The position numbers and the translations under genes are program-made. Source: Lysinibacillus odysseyi (GTDB lineage Bacteria; Bacillota; Bacilli; Bacillales_A; Planococcaceae). From it: a stretch of 64,000 bases of DNA. The stretch lies in the NCBI GenBank assembly GCA_014595895.1, contig JABUKB010000002.1, forward strand, positions 62,001 to 126,000, read 5' to 3'. The stretch's first letter is position 1, and the number at the start of each line of letters is the position of its first letter. The notes under the pieces are model-generated. The model was given only the letters and a program-made list of their open reading frames with translations, was not told where the DNA came from and searched no databases. Positions 44,547 to 53,419 of the stretch are shown piece after piece.

Positions 44547-45383
44547 CTACCCGTTTGAAACAGTTTGAAGACTCATCATGTTCAACTGATTATGGTGTCG
44601 TCCAATAGGCACTACGGATGGTGAATTTGAAACAGGATCTTGAATGACCATGCAATCTAGCGCAAAAATATCTTTAATCAGGGAACTGGTAATAATAGCA
44701 GAAGGAGATCCTTCCGCCACTAACTTCCCTTCTTGTAAGGCAAAAATATAATTGGCATACCGCGCGGATAAGTTAATATCATGCAATACCATCACAATCG
44801 TCGTTCCATATTTCACATTTAAATCTGTCAGTAAATCTAAAATTTCCACTTGATACGTGATATCTAAATACGTTGTCGGCTCATCCAAAAATAAAATATC
44901 TGTCTGCTGTGCCAGGGCCATGGCAATCCATACACGCTGCCTTTGACCGCCGGACAGTTCATCGATATGACAATCCGCAAATTCCGTAATATTCATCATT
45001 TCCATCGCTTCTGCTACGGCCTCGTAATCCTTTTTCGACCAACCTTTTAAAAAGCTTTGATGCGGAAATCTGCCTCTTCCCACTAAATCCGCCACCGTAA
45101 TCCCTTCTGGCACAATAGGTGATTGCGGCAATAGACCCAGTACTCTGGCAAGGTACTTCGGCGGGATTTTTTGAATGGGTTTCCCGTCTATCGTTACTTG
45201 TCCCGATGTCGGTTTAATTAACCTTGCCATCGTTTTCAAAAGCGTAGACTTTCCGCAACCATTCGCACCAATAATAATGCTGATTTCATTGCTGGGAATC
45301 GTTACACTCACATCGTGTAAAATTGTTTTTTGATCGTAGCCAGCAGTAATGTTTTCCGCTCGAAATGTATGTGTCGCTCTCAT
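44547..45383 (-). CDS. iron-siderophore ABC transporter ATPase (FecE/FhuC type)
   Basis: A 278-residue ABC ATPase that powers Fe(III)-siderophore uptake. Walker A is GANGCGKST, the signature is LSGGQRQRVWIAMALAQ, Walker B is ILFLDEPTTYLD and the switch His lies in MVLHDINLSARYAN. It is the fourth gene of a minus-strand operon (binding protein, two permeases, ATPase) with a one-base spacing to the permease, all controlled by the Fur boxes upstream of the binding protein. Confidence 0.94.
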   Translation of the reverse strand: MRATHTFRAENITAGYDQKTILHDVSVTIPSNEISIIIGANGCGKSTLLKTMARLIKPTSGQVTIDGKPIQKIPPKYLARVLGLLPQSPIVPEGITVADLVGRGRFPHQSFLKGWSKKDYEAVAEAMEMMNITEFADCHIDELSGGQRQRVWIAMALAQQTDILFLDEPTTYLDITYQVEILDLLTDLNVKYGTTIVMVLHDINLSARYANYIFALQEGKLVAEGSPSAIITSSLIKDIFALDCMVIQDPVSNSPSVVPIGRHHNQLNMMSLQTVSNG

Positions 45384-45384
45384 A

Positions 45385-46416
45385 TTATAAATCTCCCTTT
45401 CGATTGATACGGATTAATAGATAAATTAAATACGGTGCACCGATCAGACCTGTAATCACTCCTACAGGGTATCTTGCTTCAAATGCGAACTGGCCGATTA
45501 AATCAGCAGCTAATACTAAAATCACTCCGATGAGACCAGCCGGCAGGATATTGGAAAATCCAACACCAACTATTTTCTTGGCAATAGGACCCGCTAAAAA
45601 TGCAACGAAGGCAATCGGTCCAGTTGCTGCTGTAGCCATGGCAATCATGAGCACTGAGCTAACTAATAACACAACTCTCGTTTTATTCGTGCCCACTCCC
45701 AGTGAAGTGGCTGCTTGTTCACCAAGCTCTAACATTTCCAGTCGTTGCGCGTAGTAGATGATAATAGGTGTGCAAATGCAAACCGTCACGAGCAACGGAT
45801 AAAGATTTTCCATTTTTGCCCCGTTTAAACTCCCACTTACCCACCGCATCGCAGAAGGAATATCGTGTGTGTTCCCAATGACCATTAGATAGGAAATAAA
45901 GGCATTCAGCATCGCTTGAATACCGATGCCAATTAAAATTAGTCGCCCAATTGAAAACGAGCTACCTTTTGACAGCACATAAATGACGATTACCGTTAGA
46001 AGACCTCCTGCTACAGAAGCAAAGGATACGACCAGGTTACTTGCATGCAGCACGATAATGCAAAAGACGGCAGCTGCACTTGAACCGGCTGTAATCCCGA
46101 TTACATTCGGATTGGCCAATGGATTTCGCAGCATGGTTTGAAAAATATAACCGCCAACACCAAACGCAAATCCGGTCAATACGCCTGCAACCATTCTCGG
46201 AAGCCGAATCGTTTCCACCGCAAAGGAAGCACCCTTTACCTTTTCTCCTAACAATACACTCACAACATCTTTAACAGGATAAATCGTATTGCCGAGCATC
46301 AGCATCGTACCCATCAGTGCGAGCGAAATAACAGCTAATAAAGAAGTCATCAAAAGGAATCGGCGTTTTCTTTTCATTCGTGAACGTAAAATAGAATTCA
46401 TTGTTTCATTTATCAT
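45385..46416 (-). CDS. iron-siderophore ABC transporter permease (FecCD family), second
   Basis: A 343-residue FecCD-type permease with about nine or ten helices. It shows PRMVAGVLTGFAFGVGGYIF (near the N-terminus), NPLANPNVIGITAGSSAAAV and AFVAFLAGPIAKKIVG, the usual coupling region. It overlaps the other permease gene by four bases and forms a heterodimer with it. Its membrane insertion and the Fur control shared with the operon fit siderophore import. Confidence 0.93.
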   Translation of the reverse strand: MINETMNSILRSRMKRKRRFLLMTSLLAVISLALMGTMLMLGNTIYPVKDVVSVLLGEKVKGASFAVETIRLPRMVAGVLTGFAFGVGGYIFQTMLRNPLANPNVIGITAGSSAAAVFCIIVLHASNLVVSFASVAGGLLTVIVIYVLSKGSSFSIGRLILIGIGIQAMLNAFISYLMVIGNTHDIPSAMRWVSGSLNGAKMENLYPLLVTVCICTPIIIYYAQRLEMLELGEQAATSLGVGTNKTRVVLLVSSVLMIAMATAATGPIAFVAFLAGPIAKKIVGVGFSNILPAGLIGVILVLAADLIGQFAFEARYPVGVITGLIGAPYLIYLLIRINRKGDL

Positions 46417-47447
46417 AATGCACGCATTTTCGCTTTCATCGTAATTACTATTAAAATGGGAGCCCCTATAAAGGCTGTTACAATTCCCACTTCCAGTTCA
46501 CTAGGGCTGCCTAGTAATCTTCCGCAAACATCAGCAATCGTTAAAATAATTGCGCCAGCAACTGCGGAAAGCGGAATGATATAACGCACATCCGGTCCAA
46601 TAATTAGCCGGATTAAATGCGTTGCCAACAATCCGATAAACCCAATCGGTCCTGCTAATGCAGTTGCAGCCCCGCATAATAATACGCCTCCAAAAGAAGC
46701 TACAAGTCGAATGGTACCTGTTCGAACACCTAAGCCAGTCGCCACATCATCCCCCAAGGCAAGAGCATTTAGAGCTGGTGCCGTAACTATAGCTATCAAT
46801 AGACCCACGACTAAAAATGGAATGAACAGCATAATCGTATCCCAGCTACCTGAACCGACACTACCCACTTGCCAAAATCTAAATTGGTCCATTACGTTCG
46901 TACGAGGAATCATAATGGCTACCACAAGTGAGGATAATATGGCACTCGTAGCTGCCCCTGCTAACACAAGCTTAAGTGGTGTCGCTCCCCCGCTTCCAAA
47001 CGAACCAACAGTAAATACAAAAATCGCAGTAATCATGGCACCCGCTATTGCCAGCCAAATATATTGATTTGCAGTACTAACATGTAAGAAGGCAATCCCA
47101 CATACAACAAATAAAGATGCCCCTGTATTGACTCCTAATATACTTGGATCCGCAATAGGATTACGTGTTACAGATTGCATTAATGCACCGGATACTCCTA
47201 GTGCCGCACCGCACATAAAGCAAAAAATGGTACGCACGATTCTTTGTGCAACAACATTTGCTTCATGAGATCCAACTTCTGAATGAAACAAAACATCCAG
47301 AAGTTGAGTCCAAGTAATCATCCGCGAACCAAATACAAGCGATGCTAGGACACTTATTCCAAGTAAAATAGAAAGCAATAGAAGAAGCTTTGCAACATTA
47401 CGCGGAACAAGTGATTGCTTATTTTCTGAAACGGATGGATTTTTCAT
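46413..47447 (-). CDS. iron-siderophore ABC transporter permease (FecCD family), first
   Basis: A 344-residue FecCD-type permease with RIVRTIFCFMCGAALGVSGA, NPIADPSILGVNTGASLFVV and GFIGLLATHLIRLIIGPDVR. It is the partner of the permease that follows, with a four-base overlap. The start is one base after the stop of the binding-protein gene, so the transporter genes are translated as a block. Confidence 0.93.
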   Translation of the reverse strand: MKNPSVSENKQSLVPRNVAKLLLLLSILLGISVLASLVFGSRMITWTQLLDVLFHSEVGSHEANVVAQRIVRTIFCFMCGAALGVSGALMQSVTRNPIADPSILGVNTGASLFVVCGIAFLHVSTANQYIWLAIAGAMITAIFVFTVGSFGSGGATPLKLVLAGAATSAILSSLVVAIMIPRTNVMDQFRFWQVGSVGSGSWDTIMLFIPFLVVGLLIAIVTAPALNALALGDDVATGLGVRTGTIRLVASFGGVLLCGAATALAGPIGFIGLLATHLIRLIIGPDVRYIIPLSAVAGAIILTIADVCGRLLGSPSELEVGIVTAFIGAPILIVITMKAKMRAL

Positions 47448-47448
47448 A

Positions 47449-48513
47449 TTATTTCAGCTTTTTCGCAACATCTGCGATTAATGTCAAGTACTCATCAATT
47501 GTATAGGCAATCGATAATGGGTTTGGGTTACCTGCAGCAGCTAATGGTGTGTTATCACCAATAATAACAACTGCACCATTTTGGATAGCTGGCACTTTTC
47601 CCAAAATAGGATCAGCTTGTAAAGCAGCTAACGTATTGTCATCACCGTATGCGATCAGTATTTCTGCATCATTTAAAGCATCTGCGTTTTCCGCACTTAA
47701 TTCGATATAGAAGCCCGATTCATCCGTCATTTGGTCTTTAATGCTTTGCGGGTACTCCATACCGATTTCTTCTAAAAATTCACCACGTGGATCAGCTGGT
47801 GTATAGACATAAAACTTCGATAAATCTGTCACAGTGAACATAGCAAATGCCGCTTTCTTGCCTTTGATTTCTGGGAATTCATTTGCCTTGTCAGCAATTA
47901 ACTTCTCTGTATCAGCGATTAACTGTTTCCCTTCTTCTTCCATGCCCATACCTTTTGCGTTGTAGAGGATTTGATCACGCCATGTAATCACCCATGGAAT
48001 TTCTGGATAAGCAACGACAGGAGCAATTTGGCTTAACGTATCATAGTCTTCTTGCGTAATACCTGAATACGCAGCTAAAATGACATCCGGATTCGAGTCA
48101 GCAATAGCTTCAAAATCTAGCCCGTCCGTATCTTGATAAATATTCGGGTTTTCTTCCCCTAGTTCTTTCAACTTTTCAGCTGTCCAAGGAAGTAAACCAC
48201 TATCATCCTGTACACCGTAATTGGCAGCTGAGAATCCAACAGGAACAACGCCTAGAGCTAAGGCAACATCATGATTTGCCCAAGCAACCGTCGCCACACG
48301 CTCCGGCTTTTCTTCAATCACTGTTTCCCCGAAAGCATGTTCAATCACGATTGGATACTGTGTGTCAGTAGCCTCTGAAGTTTTGTTTTCTGTCTCTTCT
48401 TTTGAACCTATTGACTCTGTACCAGACTCTTTATCAGAACACCCAACCAAAGTAAAAGAAAAAACAGCTAGTAGTACCATTGTAAATAATGAATAATAAC
48501 GCTTTGCATTCAT
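47449..48513 (-). CDS. iron-siderophore binding lipoprotein
   Basis: A 354-residue substrate-binding protein. The signal peptide ends in the lipobox FTLVGCSD, so it is lipid-anchored outside the membrane. A Ser/Glu/Thr-rich linker leads to the two-lobed class III fold with ERVATVAWANHDVALALGVV and NPDVILAAYSGITQEDYDTL. The layout resembles FepB/YfmC-type receptors for catecholate or citrate siderophores; the exact ligand is unknown. The ATG at 48513 was preferred to a GTG four codons earlier that overlaps the GGGAG site. Two Fur boxes lie 33-63 bp upstream. Confidence 0.92.
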   Translation of the reverse strand: MNAKRYYSLFTMVLLAVFSFTLVGCSDKESGTESIGSKEETENKTSEATDTQYPIVIEHAFGETVIEEKPERVATVAWANHDVALALGVVPVGFSAANYGVQDDSGLLPWTAEKLKELGEENPNIYQDTDGLDFEAIADSNPDVILAAYSGITQEDYDTLSQIAPVVAYPEIPWVITWRDQILYNAKGMGMEEEGKQLIADTEKLIADKANEFPEIKGKKAAFAMFTVTDLSKFYVYTPADPRGEFLEEIGMEYPQSIKDQMTDESGFYIELSAENADALNDAEILIAYGDDNTLAALQADPILGKVPAIQNGAVVIIGDNTPLAAAGNPNPLSIAYTIDEYLTLIADVAKKLK

Positions 48514-48545
48514 TGTAAAACTCACTCCCTATATGTATTTGGTAA

Positions 48546-48576
48546 TGATAATTATTTTCATTGATAATGATTATCA
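48546..48576. promoter_or_regulatory. tandem Fur boxes
   Basis: TGATAATGATTATCA (48562-48576) is a perfect 7-1-7 Fur site. TGATAATTATTTTCA (48546-48560) is a second one with a single mismatch to the consensus arms, 16 bp away. They sit in front of the siderophore-binding protein, so iron should repress the transporter operon. Confidence 0.92.
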
Positions 48577-48812
48577 TTATTAATATATTCCCAATACAGT
48601 CACATGTCAATAAAATATTTTATTTATAAACTTTTCCGTTTTATGGATGTAGGAAAATATGTAGATAGAACTACACAACTCTTCATGTATTGAAACTGCC
48701 TCGTGTATTTTTCCTAGAATCCCCTTCCCATTCAAATTTTCTTCGTATGCAATAAAGGTGCTGTTTTGGGGTATTCTTTATGTAAAACTACTCTTGTAAG
48801 GATGTGTGCGGT

Positions 48813-49988
48813 ATGTTGAAAGAGATTTATGCGGATTTACATATACATATTGGTCGGACGGAAAAAGGGAGAGCAGTAAAAATCACGGGCAGTAAAAACT
48901 TGACGCTCAAAAATATATTGGAAACGGCCACTTCGCGAAAAGGGTTAGATTTAATCGGCATTATCGATTGTCATTCCCCCGAAGTCCTTGAGGAATTGGA
49001 ACAACTTATTCAGGAAGGGAAGGCGCAGGAACTAGAAGAAGGCGGTGTGCGGTTTAAAGAGACAACACTCATTTTAGGATCGGAAATCGAAATCTATGAT
49101 GAACATTGTCATGGTCCTATTCATGTCCTTTGCTTTATTCCAACCATTGAAAAGATGAAGGTATTTTCGAACTGGATGAGCACCCACCTGAAAAATATTC
49201 ATCTAAGTTCTCAACGCATTTATTGTGATGGGCGTACATTGCAGCAGAAAGTGCATGAACTAGATGGACTATTTATACCGGCACATGTATTTACACCTTT
49301 TAAAAGCCTGTTTGGTAAAGGGGTTAGGAGCCATTTAAGTGAAGTTTTTGACCCTACTCTCATTGATGGAATCGAACTAGGGTTAAGTTCGGACACCTAT
49401 ATGGTGAAAGGGATAAGTCAATTAGCTCCTTATAGTTTCGTCACGAATTCAGATGCCCATTCTCTCGGAAAGCTTGCTCGGGAATATCAAAAAATGAAAG
49501 TAGCTGATGCGAATTTTGAGGAGTTAAGAAAAGCGCTTCATCAACAAGACGGTAGAGCGATTATGGCTAATTACGGTTTAAATCCGCTGCTGGGCAAATA
49601 TCACGAGACAGTATGTGCAAATTGCGGAGAGCAGGTAAAGGAAGCGGGTCTTCCCCACTGTCCTCACTGCGGGAAAGGTCCCCTCGTGAAAGGCGTAGCG
49701 AAAAGAATAAATGAGTTATCCGATGCCCCATTACAGGAAGTAGAAAGGCCACCTTATATTCACCAAGTGCCCCTTGATTTCCTTCCTGGTATTGGATTGA
49801 AAACAATTGAAAAAATGCTCAATGCTTTTGGTACCGAAATGAATATATTGCACAAAGCTTCTCTAGAGGAACTACAAGAAGTGATTCCCGAAAAGTCTGC
49901 CTACCTCATCGATTTAGCAAGAAAAGGTGAATTAGGGATTACAGGTGGCGGTGGTGGGATTTACGGGAAAATCGATATGAAAGAATAA
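48813..49988 (+). CDS. endonuclease Q (EndoQ) family, PHP domain
   Basis: A 391-residue protein of the former TIGR00375 (YqxK-like) family, now known as endonuclease Q, which cuts DNA 5' of deaminated bases such as uracil and hypoxanthine. The N-terminal PHP metal domain starts DLHIHIG and continues with IIDCHSPEVLEEL and VTNSDAHSLGKL. A four-Cys/His zinc site lies at about 268-287 (CANCGEQ, then HCPHCGK), followed by helix-hairpin-helix LPGIGLKTIEKML and a Gly-rich tail (GITGGGGGIYGK). The ATG at 48813 follows AAGGATG. It is divergent from the iron transporter. It borders a defence island but is a common Bacillus housekeeping repair gene. Confidence 0.85.
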   Translation: MLKEIYADLHIHIGRTEKGRAVKITGSKNLTLKNILETATSRKGLDLIGIIDCHSPEVLEELEQLIQEGKAQELEEGGVRFKETTLILGSEIEIYDEHCHGPIHVLCFIPTIEKMKVFSNWMSTHLKNIHLSSQRIYCDGRTLQQKVHELDGLFIPAHVFTPFKSLFGKGVRSHLSEVFDPTLIDGIELGLSSDTYMVKGISQLAPYSFVTNSDAHSLGKLAREYQKMKVADANFEELRKALHQQDGRAIMANYGLNPLLGKYHETVCANCGEQVKEAGLPHCPHCGKGPLVKGVAKRINELSDAPLQEVERPPYIHQVPLDFLPGIGLKTIEKMLNAFGTEMNILHKASLEELQEVIPEKSAYLIDLARKGELGITGGGGGIYGKIDMKE

Positions 49989-50067
49989 ATACGAATCAGG
50001 TTATATGTTTTTTGAAGACCGCAAAGGGTACTAAAGTAAAGAATAGTACTTGAAGGAGGTAATAATT

Positions 50068-50397
50068 ATGACACATGAACACCATCAGTCTGTATTAGAG
50101 GCACTTCATGCATGCATGGTTGCGTGCAATCATTGTTATGATGCTTGTTTGCAAGAGGAAGATGTAAAAATGATGGTCGACTGCATTCGTCTTGATCGAG
50201 AGTGTGCCGATATTTGTGCTTACTTCGAACAAGCGATTGCAAGAGGAACACCATTCACTGCTGAATTGGCAAAGGTATGTGCCGATATTTGTGAAGCATG
50301 CGGAAATGAGTGTAAGAAACATGATCATGAACACTGCCAACAATGTGCAGAGGCTTGTTTTGCATGTGCAGAAGCATGTCGAAGCTTGATTGCTTAA
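50068..50397 (+). CDS. four-helix Cys-rich copper-storage-like protein (YhjQ/Csp type)
   Basis: A 109-residue protein with sixteen cysteines spaced every three to four residues along four helices (HACMVACNHCYDAC; KVCADICEACGNEC; QQCAEACFACAEAC), the pattern of Csp copper-storage proteins and B. subtilis YhjQ. An N-terminal His cluster (HEHHQ) and HDHEHC add ligands. It has no signal peptide, so it acts in the cytosol. It should bind many Cu(I) ions. The ATG follows GAAGGAGG. Together with the CopL-like lipoprotein elsewhere it suggests copper exposure. A terminator follows. Confidence 0.9.
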   Translation: MTHEHHQSVLEALHACMVACNHCYDACLQEEDVKMMVDCIRLDRECADICAYFEQAIARGTPFTAELAKVCADICEACGNECKKHDHEHCQQCAEACFACAEACRSLIA

Positions 50398-50408
50398 ATT
50401 TTTGATGT

Positions 50409-50446
50409 AAAAAGAAGTGTTTCCTGTTGGAGGAGACACTTCTTTT
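50409..50446 (+). terminator. terminator of the Csp-like gene
   Basis: Stem AAAAAGAAGTGTTTCC / GGAGACACTTCTTTT with a short loop, T-rich end. Confidence 0.85.
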
Positions 50447-50469
50447 AAGTGAGGATATTTTTATGCCTC

Positions 50470-50500
50470 AAAAAAAAACGCAAGAAAATCCTTGCGTTTT
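50470..50500 (-). terminator. terminator of the cytosine methyltransferase gene
   Basis: Perfect stem AAAACGCAAG / CTTGCGTTTT with loop AAAATC; the minus strand carries a T run. It overlaps the stop codon region. Confidence 0.85.
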
Positions 50501-51752
50501 AAATTCCAAGCTTTATTTGCGTGCTTTCTTCTATTTCAATTAAATCAATTTCTTTAATTTTAACTGCCATATCCCTTATTAAATCAACTACGAGTGCGTT
50601 ACCCATACAGAAGTAGCGCATACGTTTTGGCATACCTTCTGTCCAGTTATCATCGAAGCCATTTAATCGTTCACATTCGATTGGTGTTAAGAAACGTTTT
50701 CTACCGTTTACTTCAACTATATGTGTACTACGGTTTACTGTACCTTCGCTTGTCAGCATTGTTCGACCAGGTAAATTTAAATCATCAGTTGGTGACATGC
50801 CACCTTCTGAGTAGATGTATTTATGACCTTCTGCAGAAGTTCGTTCAATTTTTTTCGGTCCACGTAAGTAGCCGAATTTTTCGATAGCTGTATCTGTTAA
50901 ATAATATTCCTCTTCTACCTGTTCTTCAGGAAGAAGAATGTCTTTTAATGGAATCGGTAGTTTTTCAATAGGCTCTGGATGAACAGTATAGATTTCACCA
51001 TCAATCATAACGCCCGCTGGGTGAAAACCAAATGCATACCTATCAGAAATCTCAACAATATCTGTTGGTAACGTACCTGATGCTCTACGACCCTTATAAG
51101 GGATTGCTTGAACAGGGAACACCTTTGCAAAGAATCCCTTTTTAAAGAGGATGTCTTCTTTATTTCTTATATTCATTTGTTGCTTCGCATAACTTAAGTT
51201 CTTTTTATAAGCAAAAATAAATACACGGCGACGACGTTGAGCATAACCATATTCACTCGCATTAATAACACGCCATTCCACGATGTAATCCAAATCGCGA
51301 AATACCGCTAACATGATGGCAAAGTCACGACCACGTTGTTTTGATGGTGATTTAATTAGCCGATCCACATTCTCTAATAGAACATACTTTGGATGGCTAC
51401 TTTCTAATACGCGCTTAATTTCCCAGAAAAGAACACCTTTTTTCCCGTTAATACCTTGCTCATTATTTAGCGAGCGGCTTACACTATAATCCTGGCATGG
51501 AAAACCACCTGCTAATAAATCTATTTTCAATTCATCAAATTTGCTGTTAGGAACGGTTGTAATATCTTCATTACTTACTTCTCCCTCAGTAAAATGCTTA
51601 CTATAGCATTCGAAGGCATCCTGCGCCTTTTTTGAAGGCTCCCATTGGTTAGCCCATACTGTTTGAAAATATTCTTTGTCAGCCTTCTCGAAACCAAGAC
51701 GAAACCCACCAACACCGGCGAATAGTTCCACAACATTTAGGTTTTTATTCAT
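50499..51752 (-). CDS. DNA (cytosine-5) methyltransferase
   Basis: A 417-residue C5 methyltransferase with the conserved motifs in order: VELFAGVGGFRLGF (I), catalytic Cys86 in GGFPCQDYS (IV), LLENVDRL (VI), QRRRRVFIFA (VIII) and FCMGNALVVDLIRDM (X). The target recognition region lies around residues 220-320. It is divergent from a Sau3AI/MutH-type endonuclease gene (142-bp gap), so it likely protects that enzyme's site, probably GATC. It may also be the methylase of the DISARM-like operon further right. The ATG at 51752 follows AAAGGATG; an upstream extension lacks a ribosome site. Confidence 0.92.
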   Translation of the reverse strand: MNKNLNVVELFAGVGGFRLGFEKADKEYFQTVWANQWEPSKKAQDAFECYSKHFTEGEVSNEDITTVPNSKFDELKIDLLAGGFPCQDYSVSRSLNNEQGINGKKGVLFWEIKRVLESSHPKYVLLENVDRLIKSPSKQRGRDFAIMLAVFRDLDYIVEWRVINASEYGYAQRRRRVFIFAYKKNLSYAKQQMNIRNKEDILFKKGFFAKVFPVQAIPYKGRRASGTLPTDIVEISDRYAFGFHPAGVMIDGEIYTVHPEPIEKLPIPLKDILLPEEQVEEEYYLTDTAIEKFGYLRGPKKIERTSAEGHKYIYSEGGMSPTDDLNLPGRTMLTSEGTVNRSTHIVEVNGRKRFLTPIECERLNGFDDNWTEGMPKRMRYFCMGNALVVDLIRDMAVKIKEIDLIEIEESTQIKLGI

Positions 51753-51894
51753 ATTACGAACATCCTTTCTACATATAAACATTATAAAGGAATGCTAAAA
51801 AAAGATCAACCATTAAGTTTTTTATACATTTAAGTGCTTTAATTTGAGCTTTAGCGTATTCTAGAGTTAATTATTAGATGAAGGGGTTTTTCTA

Positions 51895-53367
51895 ATGGCA
51901 TTACATAATTTTACTAGAGAGCAACTATTGCTAATTTTGGAGAATTCAGTAAATAAAACGCTCGGAGAATTGGATGTTAAGGATGTTTTTAATCGAACAA
52001 TAACTCATCCGAAAATTACCGGTATTGCCGGAGATGTAATAGAACAGTCGGTTTTAGGCTATCCCGCTAACTCAGATAAAAAACCTGATTTATTAGTCGA
52101 TGGACTACCGACCGAATTAAAAACAACTGGTATCCGTAAGCCTAAAAAGAAGGGGGATTTCATTTACGAGGCGAAGGAGCCAATGTCCATCACTGCCGTT
52201 TCACCTGACAAAATTACAAGTGAGGAATTTGATACGTCTAGCTTTTGGAGCAAATTGGAGCACATGCTGCTTGTTTACTACCATTATGATTCGCCTGTAA
52301 CGGTGAAGGCTGCCGATTATGCGAACTTCTTTATTAAGGGCTATCATTTTCATGAATTTTCTGATGAAGAGCGGGAAATTTTAAAAAATGACTGGCTTAT
52401 TGTACGTGATTTCATTCAAGAGCTAAAAGATAACCATAAAAATCCAAAAGCCGAGTATCCACGTATTTCATCTGAATTGCGTAAGCAGCTCATGTTAATC
52501 GATACAGCCCCTAAATGGCCAAATGCACCTCGTTTCCGTTTGAAACGCGCAGCTGTTTCGACATTGGTTCAAAAACATTTCGGTGCACAGTTTGAGCAGC
52601 TGGATGAAACATACTCAAGTTTTAAAGAATTAGATGAAGAGTTGCATAAGCTAACGGTGAAATATGGAGGAAAAACTGTACGGGAGCTAATCAAAGAACT
52701 AAATATTCCATTCGATTTCGATGGTAAGAAGGATGCTTCAAAAAGCATCTCGGAACAGATTATCATTAAAATGTTCGGCGGTGCCGCTAGGAAGCTGAGC
52801 AAAATTGAGCTTTTCAGTAAAGTTGGATTGATGCCGAAAACAGTGGTTCAAACAAAGAAGGGAGCTCGAACAGAGGATACAAAGCTGTTTAAAATTGATT
52901 TTGCAGAGTGGACGGATCGAGATATTATGTTCGAGGACTCATTTGCTTATAACTATTTCAGCGCCCAGCAATTTCTCTGTATCATTTTCCAGGAACCTTC
53001 GGCAAAATCGCTTCTTTTAGATAACAAGTTTATGGGCTTCAAGCGCCTTGTCTTCTCGGATGAAATCATTGAAGCGGAAGTAAAACCTGTATGGAAGAAA
53101 GTACGCGATTTAGTCAATAACGATAAGCTAGTGGAAACCGTTATGCTCAAAAAAGATGGTACGCCTATCATCAATAAGAAAACCCAAACTGTCCGTACAC
53201 AGTTGAATTTCCCTAAATCTGAAGAGCATACTTTCTTTGTACGCGGCTCTGGAACGGATTCTAATTATAAAAATTTTGAACTGAACGGGATTCGTATGTA
53301 TTCTCAGTATATTTGGATGAAGGGTAGTGTGATTAACCGGATGTTAGAGGAAGTAGAGTTTATTTGA
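51895..53367 (+). CDS. Sau3AI-like type II restriction endonuclease (MutH fold, two domains)
   Basis: A 490-residue protein close in size and layout to Sau3AI, which cuts GATC. The N-terminal MutH-like catalytic domain has a Glu in GIAGDVIEQSVL, then Asp65, Glu74 and Lys76 in KPDLLVDGLPTELKTTG, the D...ExK active site. The C-terminal half (from about residue 230) is a second MutH-like domain without that triad, as in the allosteric domain of Sau3AI. The ATG follows AAGGGG. It is divergent from the C5 methyltransferase. The GATC specificity is inferred from family only. Confidence 0.88.
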   Translation: MALHNFTREQLLLILENSVNKTLGELDVKDVFNRTITHPKITGIAGDVIEQSVLGYPANSDKKPDLLVDGLPTELKTTGIRKPKKKGDFIYEAKEPMSITAVSPDKITSEEFDTSSFWSKLEHMLLVYYHYDSPVTVKAADYANFFIKGYHFHEFSDEEREILKNDWLIVRDFIQELKDNHKNPKAEYPRISSELRKQLMLIDTAPKWPNAPRFRLKRAAVSTLVQKHFGAQFEQLDETYSSFKELDEELHKLTVKYGGKTVRELIKELNIPFDFDGKKDASKSISEQIIIKMFGGAARKLSKIELFSKVGLMPKTVVQTKKGARTEDTKLFKIDFAEWTDRDIMFEDSFAYNYFSAQQFLCIIFQEPSAKSLLLDNKFMGFKRLVFSDEIIEAEVKPVWKKVRDLVNNDKLVETVMLKKDGTPIINKKTQTVRTQLNFPKSEEHTFFVRGSGTDSNYKNFELNGIRMYSQYIWMKGSVINRMLEEVEFI

Positions 53368-53370
53368 ATA

Positions 53371-53415
53371 CGATAAAAGCAGATTTGCCCGGGGTAAGTC
53401 TGCTTTTATCGTTTC
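53371..53415 (+). terminator. terminator of the endonuclease gene
   Basis: Perfect 13-bp stem CGATAAAAGCAGA / TCTGCTTTTATCG with a 15-base loop. It also closes the convergent broken gene. Confidence 0.85.
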
Positions 53416-53419
53416 CTTA

